A stretch of 64,000 bases of DNA, taken from NCBI RefSeq assembly GCF_020740795.1, contig NC_067302.1:1335001-1399000 (forward strand), written 5' to 3'. Of this stretch, positions 25,571 to 38,500 are shown one piece after another. A program made the position numbers and the translations under genes. Below the pieces are notes generated by a model. It had not been told where the DNA came from. It saw nothing but the letters and a program-made list of their open reading frames with translations, and made no database searches. The stretch's first letter is position 1; every line of letters starts with the position of its first letter. The DNA comes from Apus apus (Eukaryota > Chordata > Aves > Apodiformes > Apodidae).

Positions 25571-25895
25571 GCAAGGCAGAGGTGACATCGTGCCATGGAA
25601 CAGCAGAGTCAGCACATTTATGGAGGGATGTCCTTGCTGTCATGTCCTTGAGCCATTTCCACTCTCACCAGGAGCTCCAGTTCTCCTGACAGCTCTCTGG
25701 AGCTGCTCACAAGCCTGGTGGGTTTCTGTGGAGCTTGTAGGGGTTCCAAAATTGGCTTGCTTCAGTGTGCAAATATATTGCATATTTTGATTGTCAAGCC
25801 AGGGTGTTGCTCAGTCCTGTTTCACACTCACACTGGCATGTGCTGTCCCTCCTGCCTCTCTTAATCATCCAAATCATTTTGCTTTTTCAGAGTGG

Positions 25896-26063
25896 CAGTT
25901 TGGGGTTCTCTGGTGTCGTGTTGTTGGTCTCTCAGCCCAGTTTGGGGTTCCCTGGTGTCGTGTTGCTGGTCTCTCAGCCCAGTTTGGGGTTCCCTGGTGT
26001 CGTGTTGTTGGTCTCTCAGCTCAGTTTGGGGTTCCCTGGTGCTGTGTTGCTGGTCTCTCAGCT
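25896..26063. repeat. 42-bp tandem repeat, four copies
   Basis: Unit CAGTTTGGGGTTCCCTGGTG plus TCGTGTTGTTGGTCTCTCAG plus CC or CT, starting at 25896, 25938, 25980 and 26022, exactly 42 bp apart, with a handful of substitutions between copies. Because 42 is divisible by three, frames stay open across it on both strands. There is no sign of a gene around it. Confidence 0.95.
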
Positions 26064-27670
26064 CACCCACTGGGAATGGGGGCTTTGAAACCAGAAGCCT
26101 TGCAGAGGTCTGGGTGCACTGGAAGTGAGAAGAAAGGTTGTGCACAGACGTGGTAGGAAGGGATTACTGACAGTAAAATTAAGACAGCACTGCTACCTGT
26201 ATCTGATTGAACTCTGTTGCCACAAAGAAAGAAACTCTGATTAGCTGATTGGACATTTTTATACAACATCCAACAAAATGAGACAAGGAGATGCATTATT
26301 AGACCACCAAAAATCTAGAAAGACAAAGGAATGAATTTTAACACCGCAAACTTTAAAATCTGCATCCACACAGAACTCTGGAGATAACTAAATTTCCCAC
26401 ATTTGAGGCAGACTCTGAAGTAAGAAACAATAAAAACTGCTCAAGGATGACTGGGAAGGGGCAGATGAAGCCTGAGAGACCTTTCTCCAGCTGCACGGGG
26501 CAGGTTCCTGGGCAAGGACAGCCCTGAGCACAGCACAAGGGACAGGCAGGCTTGGATGGACACAGGCTGACCAACACGACAGTCTTGGTGATCCACCCTG
26601 CATGGAGAAGATGGGGGTGTGGGGGGCTCTGCTCTCTCAGCAGCTCCTGGTGCTCTCATTGCTGTTGCTTGGCCAAGGATCCTTCTCGTTGCAGACTGTG
26701 TGAGGGCAGTTGGGCTTTGAGCTCAGTGTCAATGATCAGCCAGACCCTGAGGCTGCAGAAACGTGCAAGGTGCTGGTGTGGAGTGTTCCACCCAGTGCTG
26801 CTGGTGCTGCTGTCACCTATCCCCAGGGACATAATCAAATGGCACTTCCTGCTTGGTCTTGATGGACACTCCATCTGAAGCTTCAAACATGGTAAATCAC
26901 AGAGAAATAGGGAGGAGAAGAGTCCAGGAGATGACCAAGGACATAAACATCTCATGGTGAGCTAAGACCAGATAGACACTATGTCAGCAGGACCACCCGA
27001 GGGGGGGCAGCAGTACTAAGCTCTGTGCAAGGCCCCTGAGGGGCTGTTTCTGGGCAATGAGGGTAATGAGGAGGCTCCTTTCTTAGCTTTTTCTTTTTGC
27101 CTTTTTTTTCCCCCCTGTCTTCACACCCACTCGCTTTCTTGAGCTGTAGTAAGTGATGGGGAAATTGGGAATGGGAGCCAGGACAGGGATCATTGGATTA
27201 TTACAGGAAAACATACCAGGTCCCTGACCCAAAGAGCTTGTGAGCACTCGCTGAAGAAGTGGAGCTGGCAGCACCAGGAGCCTGACTGTGCAAGTTGCAA
27301 CACTTGACAAATCTCTGGGTGTGAAGCAAACTTGATCCAAGGCAGTCATTAAAGAGCCCGTATGCAAATGTCTGTGCATTAACTGCACATCTGGGCCAGT
27401 TCCATCTACTAATCAATCACTACCTCCTCAAACCTCCTGCAGCCTTAGCTGGGCACAGGCTTTCTTCCATATGCACGTGAGCTCCAGAGCTGCCAGCAAA
27501 CTCTGTCCTGAAAATGACCAAGGATGAAGAACCACAAGGGCTTTGAACCAAAAAGTTCTGCATAAGAACAAAATATCGAGTATACTGAGATTTGCTGTGT
27601 TCCTGACACAGGAGAGACACCCTCCTCACCTGCCTCCTGCTGTTACTAATCCCTTGCAGACATGTCTTTG
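26064..27670. other. Gene-free stretch
   Basis: No feature seen between the 42-bp repeat and the 890-bp CR1. Confidence 0.45.
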
Positions 27671-28560
27671 CATAGAATCAGAGAATCAGAGAATCACTAA
27701 GGTTGGAAGGGACCTTAAAACTCAAGTTCCAACCCCCTGCCATGAGCAGGGACCCCTCCCACCAGACCAGGCTGCACAAAACCTCATCCAACCTGGCCTT
27801 AAAAACCTCCAGGGATGGGGCATCAACAACCTCCCTGGGCAACCCATCCCAGTTCCTCACCACCCTTAGAGTGAAGAATTTCCTCCTAACATCTAACCTC
27901 AATCTCCCTTCTCTCAGTTTAAAACCATCACCCCTTGTTCTATCACTGCCCTCTCTGGTGAAAAGCCCCTCCCCAGCTTTCCTGGAGCCCCTTCAGGCAC
28001 TGGAAGGTGCTCTAAGGTCTCCCTGGAGCCTTCTCTTCTCCAGGCTGAACACCCCAACACAGCCTGTCTCCAGAGCAGAGCTGCTCCAGCCCTTGGATCA
28101 TCTTCATGGCTCTTCTCTGGCCCCTCTCCAACAGCTCCATGTCTCTCCTGTGCTGAGGGCTCCAGAGCTGGACAAATTACTCCAGGTGGGCTCTGACCAG
28201 AGCAGAGCAGAGGGGCAGGATCCCCCCTGGCCCTGCTGGCCACACTTCTTTGGATGCAGCCCAGGACACAATTGGCCTCTGGGCTCCAGCACACACTGGT
28301 GGCTCATGTCCAGCTTCTCATCTCCTCCCACCCCACGTCCTTCTCCTCAGGGCTGCTCTCCAGCCATTCTCCCCCCAGCCTGGATCTGTGCCTGGGGTTG
28401 TGCTGACCCAGGGGCAGGACCCTGCACTTGGCCTTGTTGAACCTCAGGAGCCTGGCATTGGCCACCTCTCCAGCCTGTCCAGCTCCCTCTGGATGGATCC
28501 CTTCCCTCTAGGGTGCCAGCCACCCTGCACAGCCTGGGGTCACCAGCAAACCTGCATGCA
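27671..28560 (-). mobile_element. CR1 LINE, about 890 bp, minus strand
   Basis: Tail AGAATCACTAAGGTTGGAAG, then CAAGTTCCAACCCCCTGCCA, CATCCAACCTGGCC, AACCTCCCTGGGCAACCCAT and on through antisense ORF2 C-terminal sequence to about 28560. It is GC-richer and of a different subfamily type from the copies at 18.8, 32.4 and 40.0 kb. Long open frames on the plus strand here (including one of 245 codons) are antisense LINE and are not genes. Confidence 0.93.
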
Positions 28561-29029
28561 GAAGACATCTCTGCTTCTTCTCCTTCTACTCACTAGAGAA
28601 CTGTACCATGAACTCCACTTTCCATCCCACATACACCAGGTGGCATTTGCAGAGAGCTGATCTAGGATGGCTTGTGTGGTGGCCCTACAGTCATTTAGGG
28701 AAGAAGTTTTGTCTCTGTCTCCAATGGGGGGATGAACCCAGAAGTACTGGGGATAAGCCCTGGGGTGACATACTGGTGTTGGAGGTGAGATCCAGAGCTT
28801 GGCTCAAGTGCATGTGAGCCATGCCTGAAGCATGGGCCATGAACAGGAGATAGAAGCTCTTGTGCAGCAGGGAAACCACGAAACAATTGCCATCCTGGAA
28901 ACGCAGTGTGATGATTCACCTGGCTGGAGTTCTGCAATGGGTGGGTACAGGCTCTTTAGAAGGGACAGGCAAGAAGGGAGAGCTGGTGTTAGGAGTGTTT
29001 GACTGCCTAGAACTCAGTGTTAGACACAC
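28561..29029. other. Spacer between two CR1 copies
   Basis: No feature is recognised; its last part may be the 5' end of the CR1 that follows. Confidence 0.35.
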
Positions 29030-30540
29030 CAAGGTGGAATGTTTATAGGTGAGGATAAAGGGGAAGGCCAAAGAGGCTGATATCTTGGTGGGAGTCTGTG
29101 GCAGGCCACCCAGCCAGGATGAAGACACTGATGAGACATTCTTTAAACAACTAGGAGATGTCTCACATGCACTAGCCCTTGTTCTTGTGGGGGACTTCAG
29201 CTTACCAGATGTCTGCTGGAAGTACAACACAGCTGAGAGGGGGCAATCCAGGAGGTTTCTGGAGTGCGTGGATGACAACTTGATGTTACAGCTGGTAAGT
29301 GAGCCTCCCAGGGGTGGTGCCCTGCTGGATCTACTGTTTATCAACAGGGAAGGGCTGGTAGAAGATGAAGTGGTTGGAGGTCATCTTGGGCACAGTGACC
29401 ATGATATGGTAGAGTTTTCAACATGTGGTGAAGTCAGAAGGGTCGTCAGCAAAACCTCTACCTTGGACTTCTGGAGGGCTGACTGGTCTATTCAGGACAC
29501 TGGTTTGGAGAGTCCCTTGGGAAGCAGCCTTCAAAAACAAAGGAGCCCAGGAAGGCAGGGTTTACTTTAAGAATGAAATGATGAAGGTGCAGGAGCAGGA
29601 TGTCCCCGTGGGCCAAAAAAGGAGCTGGTGGGGAAGAAGCTCAGCCTGGTTGAGCAGGGAACCATTGCAAGAACTCAGAAATAAAAAGAGAGTGTATCAA
29701 CTTTGGAAAAAGGGGGAGGTGAATCAGGAAGTATTCAAGGATATTGTAAGGGCATGTAGAAAGAGAATTAGAGATGAGAAAGCTCAGTTAGAATTTAATC
29801 TGCCCATTTCTGTTAAGGATAATAAAAAGTGCTTTTATAAATACATGTAATAACAAAAGGAGGGCCAGGGGAAATCTCCATTCCTTCTTGGATGAGGGAG
29901 GGAACACAGTCAGAAAAGACAAACAAAAGGATGAAGTACTTAACACCTTCTTTGCCTCAGTCTTTAACAAAAAGACTGGTTATCCTCAGGGCAACTGGGC
30001 TCCTGAGCTGGTAGACAGGGATGGGGAGTGAAACACCCCTCCTGTAATCCAGGTGGAAGTAGCTGGGGACCTGCTGTGCCACTTAGGTCATAACAAGTCT
30101 ATGGGTGTGGATGGGATTCATCTTGGGATGCTGAGGCAGCTGGTGGAAGAACTGGCTAAGCTGCTCTCCATCATTTATCACCAAATAAGGGGGACTTTAT
30201 CACTCTCGACAACCACCTGAAGGGAGGTTGTACTCAAGTGCAGGTTGGGCTCTTTTTCCAGGCAACCAGTGACAGGACCAGAGGGCCTGGCCTGAAGCTG
30301 CTCCAGGGGAGGTTTAGGTTGGATATCAGGAAGCACTTCCTCATGGAGAGGGTGATCAGACATTGGGATGGGCTGCCCAGGGAAGTGGTGGAGGCACCAT
30401 CCCTGGAGGTGTTCAAGGAAAGGCTGGAGGTGGCACTTGGTGCCATGGTCTGGAGATGTGGGGGTGTCAGGTCATAGGCTGGAATTGATGATCTCAGAGG
30501 GCTTTTCCAGCCTCAGTAATTCTCTGATTTTGTGATTGTG
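29030..30540 (+). mobile_element. CR1 LINE with endonuclease domain and deleted reverse transcriptase
   Basis: From about 29049 an open frame encodes a CR1 ORF2 AP-type endonuclease C-terminal part: GVCGRPPSQDEDTDE, LVGDFSLPDVCW (GDF at 29190-29198) and LGHSDHDMVEF (SDH at 29394-29402), both catalytic motifs. The linker follows (RVYQLWKKGEV, then VKDNKKCFYKYM), with a frame break near 29850. The N-terminal RT approach ([15 protein letters not shown]) ends at about 30180 and jumps directly to the 3' region that begins near TTTATCACTCTCGACAACCA. The CR1 tail ends near 30540. The 5' end is uncertain, possibly as far as 28960. Confidence 0.92.
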
Positions 30541-32359
30541 TAATGATTTATTGCCCTGACTTGAGACAGCTAATGAATCACTGGAGCAGGTCCTAAGCTT
30601 GTGTGCACATTCATTATGGTTTTGGTGGGGCACCCTGGGTGCTGGGATGCATTTTTTAGGGTTTTAATGGGGACTAAAGTGTGCAATGAAAAGCAAGGAA
30701 AAGTGGGTGTGTGGGGAAAGTGAAAGCCCTTGATTCTCGCCTGGTGTTGGGTTTTTTGTGTATTTTGTTTGTTTGTTTGTTTGTTCACCTTAGACTTTGA
30801 AGGCATCAAGGGGACCAGAGCCTGGTTTAGTGCAGAATGATTTAGATGGAGCTGTGTCTGTGCCTCCTTGATTGACTGAAGCAAAGCCCAGCTCCACTGA
30901 GCAGGTGCCAATATTTCACCTTCAGCAAAGCCTGCCCCTTCTCTGGCACTTTTCTCTTTAACCCAAAGCTCCCCCTCACCCCCAGGATTCAGAAGCCTTC
31001 CCTTTATACATTAGGTGTCTCTCTGGGTGTCAGTAGGTCCAGCCTCTCTTCTGCCACCCTTTGCTCACTCCTAAGATGCAATATCCATGTGCTTCTTCAG
31101 GACCTGCCTGCCTGAGCTCCTGCTCCACCTTGGCCCAGCCGTGCCTCCCCAGCTGCTGATGGAGGGATGTGTTCTCCATCACATTCCTCCTCCAGGTCCA
31201 GTTCCTCCCCTTCATTCCCAGTGCATCTGCCTTTCCCAAAAGTGCTCACAGGACCAAACTTGTCAGCCTTGCTCTGAATGGCCTTCAGCAGCCTCCTGAA
31301 AAGCTTGTCCTTCTAAGGACTCCAACTGACCTGAGCATCCAGCCTCAATAGTTGATTGCTTGAACAATCAACAACCCCTTCTTCATTTTCATGCCATATT
31401 TAAATTGGTGAGATTTACTAAAGCACAGTTTTAAACTAGAGAGGGAGTGTTTTGACACCCTCCTCTCATGCCCAGCACAAGAGCCAATGGACTTTGCCAA
31501 TGACTTCAGCATCAAGGCTTCCCCTCCCATTCCTGGTGGCCATAAGCCCATTGACCCGACTCTTGGGGAGGTACTTGTGATTTCACCTTTACTTCAAAAA
31601 TTGTTTACACATAAATGGGAAGAAAGACTTCTCAAAACATAAATTAAAAAGACTTCATTAATCCAGTTCCAGACTTTTTTTGTATTACAAATTAGTGTAT
31701 AAATTACAAGAAGAATCAAAACACTTAAAAATGGTTGAAAGAACTGGGATTTTTATCCACTTATTTTGCCTCAACTAAACATTTGCTTCACTCCAAAGTG
31801 TCTATTTCAACTTTTTTTCAACATAAAACAACCCTCAAAAAAAAACAATAAAGAGGAAAACAATTCCTCATCAGGCTTTTAGGTATTTAGAAACAAGACT
31901 TTCTCTCCTTATGAGGAAAGTCAACAGCCTTTGTTCTGAGGTAATTCAAGTGTCTCCACTGTCAGGAAAGTTTCCAAGTTCTCCTGTTAGATGTTTTCCT
32001 TTGTGATTTTCTTTCTTTTTTTTTAAATTCTCAGTGCCTGACCTTTCCTCCAAGCTACCTGCTTCTCTCTTTAATCTGTAACCAGCCCTTTGGTAGGGTG
32101 GTTGGGTTGGGTTCCTGTGTTTTCCTTGAGAGTAATCTCTGCCTCTACAGTGCAGACAAAGATTCTCCTTTCTTCCTGACCAGGTAAAACCAATTCCCAA
32201 TCCTAGAGCCCAAATGTCAAGATATTTGGACATTACTCAATTCAGGATTGTGAAAGCTGAGGCTTATGTTGTACTATGTAGGCACCCATTGATTGAGCCC
32301 AACTAGAAGTCAGGGTTATCTGAGGTGTTGTACAAACCACTTGCATCCCATATTCAAAG
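30541..32359. other. Gene-free stretch
   Basis: (TTTG)n at 30764; AT-rich at 31570-31870. No gene is recognised. Confidence 0.45.
30764..30785. repeat. (TTTG)n microsatellite
   Basis: Five TTTG units just downstream of the internally deleted CR1. Confidence 0.9.
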
Positions 32360-32606
32360 TCATAGAATTATGGAATCATAGAATTATCCTGGTTGGAAGG
32401 GACCTTGAAGATCATCAAGTCCAACCATAACCTAAATCCCCTGCCATAACCTGATCTACCCGTTTAGTGCTTCAATCATGTCCCTCAGCACTATATCTGT
32501 ATTTCTTTTCAACACTCCCAGGGATGGTGACTCCACCACCTCCCTGGGCAGCCTGTTCCACTGCCCAACCACTCTTTGGGTAAAGAAATTCTTTTTCATA
32601 TGTCCC
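32360..32606 (-). mobile_element. CR1 LINE 3' part, minus strand
   Basis: CATAGAATTATGGAATCATA, CCTGGTTGGAAGGGACCTTG, CATCAAGTCCAACCATAACC, TACCCGTTTAGTGCTTCAAT and GGATGGTGACTCCACCACCT. The 3' UTR matches the copies at 19.6-19.8 kb and 40.0-40.2 kb, so it is the same subfamily. Confidence 0.94.
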
Positions 32607-32797
32607 TGTGGCCAGAAATGGTGAGCAGTGCCTTGTGTTCCATGTCTGCACTTCCAACATGGATTTTACTCTGGATTTGACTGACTGCTTCTAAGGGTGA
32701 CTAAGAAAATCAAGCGTGGAATCAACAGACTAAAATGTCTGTTGAGGTCCCTCTATCCAGGACCAATTCTGTAGGCCTTCCACACACAGAAGCTGTT

Positions 32798-32885
32798 GAT
32801 CATAGAGTGGTGGGGGTTGGAAGGGACCTCTGGAGATCATTGAGTCCAGCCCCCCATCAGAGCAGGATCATCTAGGGCAGATCAG
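32798..32885 (-). mobile_element. CR1 LINE 3' tip, minus strand
   Basis: GATCATAGAGTGGTGGGGGT, TGGAAGGGACCTCTGGAGAT and CATTGAGTCCAGCCCCC: about 88 bp of a CR1 tail of a different subfamily, inserted about 190 bp from the previous copy. Confidence 0.85.
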
Positions 32886-35404
32886 TAACTGAGAAGCAGA
32901 AGTTGCCCCCAGGAGTGGAAATCCCTGTACTGTGTTGTGACAGAGTCCCTGGAGGACAACAGCCAGGGACTGGGACTGGGACTGGGACCTCTCATGTTCC
33001 AACACCAGCCAACAAGCACAGCAGCTGTCTCTTCTCCAGCCTGGAGGTGCTGGGAAGAACCATGGATATTTGCCTCTGTCAAACCAGCAGGCAGAGTTTG
33101 GAGCTCCCTCTGGAGATGAGGCTTCTCATCTGCAGTGTCACACTCAATCCAAGCCCAAGGAAGCACAGAAGTTTTTCCACCCCTTGCCTCCGTGGTGCAC
33201 GAGGTGAGGTCTTTTCACACCCATTTTGTTGCAATGGGCACCCATGCACCCAGCAACAGGGTGGACTCAGAAATGAAGAAGCAGTAGCAGGGACCAATTC
33301 TGCTCCCTAACTTATTTCTGTCTGTGAAGGTGGCAGCTCTGAAGCTCAAGGTTTATGAAGCACAATGGGCTGAAAACCTTAGGGCAAATACACTATCTAT
33401 ACTATTAGGAATTTTCACCATTTATGAGATAATTACACTATTTTTTTGAGATAGTGGTACAAAGCCCATGCAGTGACATGATGAGAAGCAGCTTTTGTCC
33501 ACAAAAGTTACAGGACACTCAAATTTGCCTCTTTGGCAAAGAGGGATCTGATGGAGTGCTGATCTGATGGGCAGCAATCAGAAAAAATACTTCATGACAG
33601 GAGATATGAGGTGGTAAGTGATTTTCCCTCCTAAAGGGGCACAAGGGTCCCTGGCACAGATCAAGCAAGGACTAGGTTGAGTGGAGAAGGACAGAGGAGT
33701 TAAGCACTGTGGTGTCCAGAAGTGGCTACAGGAAGAGATGGTGCACACAGCAATGAAGGAAAACAAGCTGGAGCCAGGCTCCCCTGAGTGCAGAGGCTTC
33801 TGGATGGAAGCTTTCCTTAGAAAGAGAGCAGGGAAATGGAAAGGGAGCAAACAAAACAAAGGGAGGTGGGAGGACGGTTTCCTAGAGACCAGAGATGGCT
33901 TGGGATGTCCCCAGTGGAGATCCAGCCCAACTGCTAGAGGATTCACTGGCACAACTGATAAGCTTTGGAGGTCTAACATCATTTGACAACTCGTGGTCAG
34001 GAAGAAGAGAGAAGATGAGTTCCATGCAGAGCAAATGGGTCTTCAACAGAAACAGCCACCCAGGGGGTGCTGCTGGGAGATGTGTCTCCAGGGATTCCTT
34101 TGCACCTATGGCTGGGGTAACTCACCATGTTATTCTTGTCCAAACAGCTCTGCTCAGACACCCAGGTGAGTCACTCAACATGTTTAGATCCTTACACAAC
34201 CAATGCCAACAGGCAAGGTGTTGCAGCATTGCTGCCAACACAAATGCCCAGGGACCAGCTTTGCACCCCAGCCAGAGCAGATTGAGAGCATCTCTTGAGA
34301 TGTTACCAGCAGGGTGTTTTGCAAGAGGGGTGAGCTGGAGCTCTACCTCTGGTGGCAGCTGTTATACCAACTGCAGTATTCGTGGGCCAAGGCTGAAAAA
34401 ACAAATCAGGAATATTTCTATGTTCCCAGCACAAACCCTGAGCCATGGAATTATTCATATCTTTATGCTCAACCCCTTGGTGCACTTTTCAGCTTCACAT
34501 GTGAAGTGTCTACCAGTATCACAAGACCCTTGTAGAACCTAGAGATACAGGTGAGAATCATGGCAGGCCACTTACAAACAGGAACCAGAGACAGTTTTGC
34601 AAGTACAATTCAACACTAAATAGTAAGAGGAAACTTCTCAAATCACTCTCAAATCACACGTTGTGTCCTGCCGAGCTGCAGGGATTCTTCTAGCTTTGTG
34701 CCAGTGGGAAACAGACTTAACAGAAGGCAGTATTTGACCATGTCCTCCAGACTCTGCATCTCACTTGGCTACCAAGACCAGCAGCTGCCTCACACCTGCC
34801 CCCTGCAAGAAGGGAAACTCCCTTATTAAAGCCTCAGTCCCCAGGATGACACCATTGCCTTGCAGGTACACACCACACCCAGCACTTACTTCTAACTAGG
34901 CCTGTAACCACTTCAAAGCAGCACTGCCCTGAGTAATGCTAATTCCTGAGAGGGTTAAATCAACATTTCCTACATAAGAACACCTAGCAAACCCAAAGAC
35001 TTCAGCCAGACAGGTATCTGTGCTGAGCATGTTTCTGTCCCAAGACATGCCCTGTTGTCAGAGAGGCATCAGGATCTGACCCTTAGTCCTCCCAGTCTTG
35101 AGGGTCTCCCATCTCTTGGAAAGGCTCAGGTAGCAACCTGGGGACAGTTTGCAGGGGAGAGTGGGATTTGGGACACACGCACCACATGGCTTTTTAACAG
35201 GACCCTGTTGTTATTATTATATTCATATACTATCATGATATGATGTCTCACACTCCACCTGCTCTCACAGGACTGCAGAACTTCACGGGAACTTTCAAAA
35301 TTGCAAACAGATAAATGAGTCTTGGGATTATTTCACAGATTTCTTTTGCCATGTAACACATTCCTGCAGCAACACTGACACTGACTGCACTGCAGATCCA
35401 TGCA
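32886..35404. other. Gene-free stretch with a 215-codon open frame
   Basis: A plus-strand frame (33895-34542) is open for 215 codons, the longest outside repeats and the CpG island. It shows no domain, family resemblance or exon-type context that I recognise, so I do not call it a gene. (GGGACT)4 lies at 32966. Confidence 0.4.
32966..32989. repeat. (GGGACT)4 microsatellite
   Basis: Four GGGACT/GGGACC hexamers in a row. Confidence 0.9.
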
Positions 35405-35580
35405 GCCTCACCTGGAGTCTTGTGTCCAGTTCTGGCCTCCCCAGTTCCAGAGGGACAGGGATCTACTGGAGAGAGTCCAAGGGAGGCTACGAGGATGATG
35501 AAGGGTCTGGAACATCTGTCATATGGGGAAAGGCTGAGAGACCTGGGGCTGTTCAGTCTAGAGAGGAGAAGAGTGAGAGA
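35405..35580 (+). mobile_element. CR1 LINE internal fragment, plus strand
   Basis: CTGGAGTCTTGTGTCCAGTT, CCAAGGGAGGCTACGAGGAT, GATGAAGGGTCTGGAACATC and GGAAAGGCTGAGAGACCTGG: a C-terminal ORF2 segment without the 3' tail, so truncated at both ends. Confidence 0.88.
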
Positions 35581-38500
35581 CAATTCCAGAAGCTGATGTG
35601 TGTCCTTATGTTTCAGAGGAAGGGAAAGAAAGCTGTGAACCTGCCAATTTAACCTTAGAAAAGTTTTCTTTCCCCAACCCTGGTGATAACATGGGGCCCT
35701 GTGTAAGGAAGTGCTGGAGGGTCTCTGTCCCATCTTCATACAAAATCCTATCTCATCTGGGATGCTTTAGAAGGGATAAAACAGAATTCATAACCCACAA
35801 GGAAAAGTCAAGTTAGAGATCAGCCCTGAAGCATGAGATTAGATCAGAACCACTGTTTTACCTGAGACAAAGCAAGAAAGCCCATTTCCTCCAGGAGGGA
35901 TTGCATATCTCCACCCTGTCTTAAAACACACAAACCAAAGACAGAATGCCAGTATGTTTTGTCAACAAGGGCAAAAAGCCCTTCTTGTAAAACATCTCCT
36001 TGCGTTCAAGGACCTACTCGTGGCACCAAGTCAACTCTTCAGTTCTTGAATCATCAAAGAGAAAACTCCTTTTCCCAAAGCTAGACTGGTTTCCTTCTTG
36101 CAAACAAACCTTGTCACTCAAGTGGGTCTGCTCCAAAATTACAGCTGCACTTTTTTTTTTAACCTCAAACCACCCTGCTGGCCTCAGGCAGTGACCTCAG
36201 CCCTCTCTGGGCTGCTCCTTAAATCTCAGACCTCAGCAGGTTCAGGTAGTTACTGAGATAAAAGAAGGTGTTACCAAAGTGGCCTCTTTAGCTGGTCTCT
36301 TGTCCAAATCAATTATCCAGAATCTTGGCATTTTGCTCTTCATTCCATGATTGACACATTTCCATTCTGGCTCTGGGAAAGGATTAAAGCTCAGTATCCC
36401 ACAAACCTGTGTACTGGGGATGCATCTCTTACATCCTTGTGACCTCCCCACCACCACCCACCACCTGCCCTCCAAGGCAGACCTGGGATTCTTGCTGTAA
36501 GAGCATGAAGTCATATGAGACCAAGAACAGAAATGGGATGATCAAGAATGTTTTCCTTGTCCTGTGAGCAGATGCCTCTGATTAGCTGCTCCCTGTGGAA
36601 TTTCCTCCATTTTTACCCATTTCTTGGGCTAGCAAAATGGCAAGAAGCTTTATAGAGAGCAAGGTTGAAGCCCAAGGGTCTCAGGAACATTCACATTCTG
36701 TGTACACACTGTGGTTGTTCCTCAACCACATGCTGCTGAGGTGAGGGACAGTCCAATAAAGTTCTTGTCTGTGCAGGAAGCTGCTACGACCTTTTAAATT
36801 TTACTTTTAAATTATAATTTTCTTCTATTTTCCCATCTTCCTCTGCCACCATCACACACATATTAACATGGCCAAACACTCTTGCCAAGCACCCAAATTA
36901 CCACCCAAAATATCACTGATGACACTTGAAACTTCCTTAAAATGTTTCAGTGAAGTTTTCTCTAAATCATGTGAGCAAAAAATGATGCAAAAAGCTGAGA
37001 GGACAGAATGAATGCACTGGGATAATCCTTATATTGTGAGGTTATGGTTTATATTAATGTTTTTATGACAGTGTGTAAGTTAAAGTACCAGACCCAGAAC
37101 AGTTAGATCTCCAAATATCACTTACAAAACAATCATAAGAAAACAAGCACGAAGTTTTTATGCTACTTCAGAGCAAGTCAATCCATGAAGAGCATTAGAG
37201 GGGATATTCTCTCCTGTCTTCTTTCCCATCTGGCTTGCTACGTTTCTCTGAAGCTGCTACTCTGCTAAGACTCAAGTACAGAACAGCCCCACTCCCAGTG
37301 CTGTGATGACTGCAGGTTGCACAGGCTGGAGGACCAGGGACAGAGATGCCTCTTTGGTGCACCCCAAATGGCCTTGAGTTGCAAAGATGTAGAAATGCCC
37401 TCAATCTTCCTTCAGGGATGGTGATGCAGTCACCTCCCTGGGCAGCCTGTGCCAGTGTTTAATAACCCTTGTAGTGAAGAAGTTTCTTCTAATCTAAACC
37501 TTCCCTGGCACAACTTGAGACCATTTCCTCTCAAGGGTTATTATCCATTATCTCACCATTATCTCAAGGCCTAAGATCAAACAAAGCTTTCCCAGGTTAC
37601 AGTCTGCACTCACCTACCAATTACCACCAATTAGGTCCTGCCCATGGATATTGGATCAACCTTCTGGATTTCACTTGTTGTCTTTTCCTAGGAGAAAGAG
37701 CCTGTCAAAAGCCTGGTTGAACATCAAAATTGGAACAACCTTCTCTGCAGCCTCATGGGCTGAGCCATCAGCAGTGGAAGCTGTTCTGTGCTCCAAGTCC
37801 TCTTGTGTCTGTGTTTTCAGAGGCAGGAGATGCCACAGCTGGGCAGCACAGGGATCCTGGTGCTGCTACCCTGGAGGCAATTCTGAAAGTGATAGGGCAG
37901 TTTGAAACCTTGTTTTGGTTATGACTGTCATCAGCCAGCAGTGAAGTGACAGTCAGCAGTGTACACTGTTCTATTGACCTCCCTATGACACTGATTTACA
38001 AAAATCATCTGATATTTAAAGAAGTAATTCTGAAAGCAAGGGATGCTGTCTCAAGGAAATGTATTGGGGTTTATTGCCAGCTGAGCATTGTAACTCTTGC
38101 CCTGCTTTGAGACTGTGAATGATTAACTTGGTTTGTCCTGCAGTAGCATGAACCTGTTTTATGTATTTTTTTAACTACATTTGTTACTTGAAACGGTAGG
38201 CACTGGCTTCTTGGAGAGTAAGCACCTGCTACTGCTGACAGCTAGCTGAACTTGACCTTCAACTCCACCAAATGAGTCTTGGCTTCTTGGCTTTTGCATC
38301 TATTGCAGAAGATCTGAGTTGGAACACCACCTGCAAGCAGTAATGGGCCAGTTCTGGTGGAAAGCAGAACTCAGACACCTTCAAGTCCTGGTCCCTGGTC
38401 TCCCCCACATGCAGATGAGGCTGAGCCAGTCCTTCTTCATGAGTGAAAAAACACTTTATTTCACTTGAAAAGTTTCAAATGTGTTTAATGAGTCTTTCTT

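Noticed and set aside
27703..28440. 245-codon plus-strand open frame
   Set aside because: It is antisense to a minus-strand CR1 LINE; the sequence is LINE throughout.
29049..29850. Possible domesticated endonuclease gene
   Set aside because: The frame matches CR1 ORF2, is broken near 29850, and is followed by LINE linker and tail in the same order as the element. Nothing suggests host use.
33895..34542. 215-codon plus-strand open frame
   Set aside because: No recognisable domain, no CpG-rich start, and no signs of splicing or codon preference that I could detect. Most simply a chance frame, though a search of bird transcripts could overturn this.
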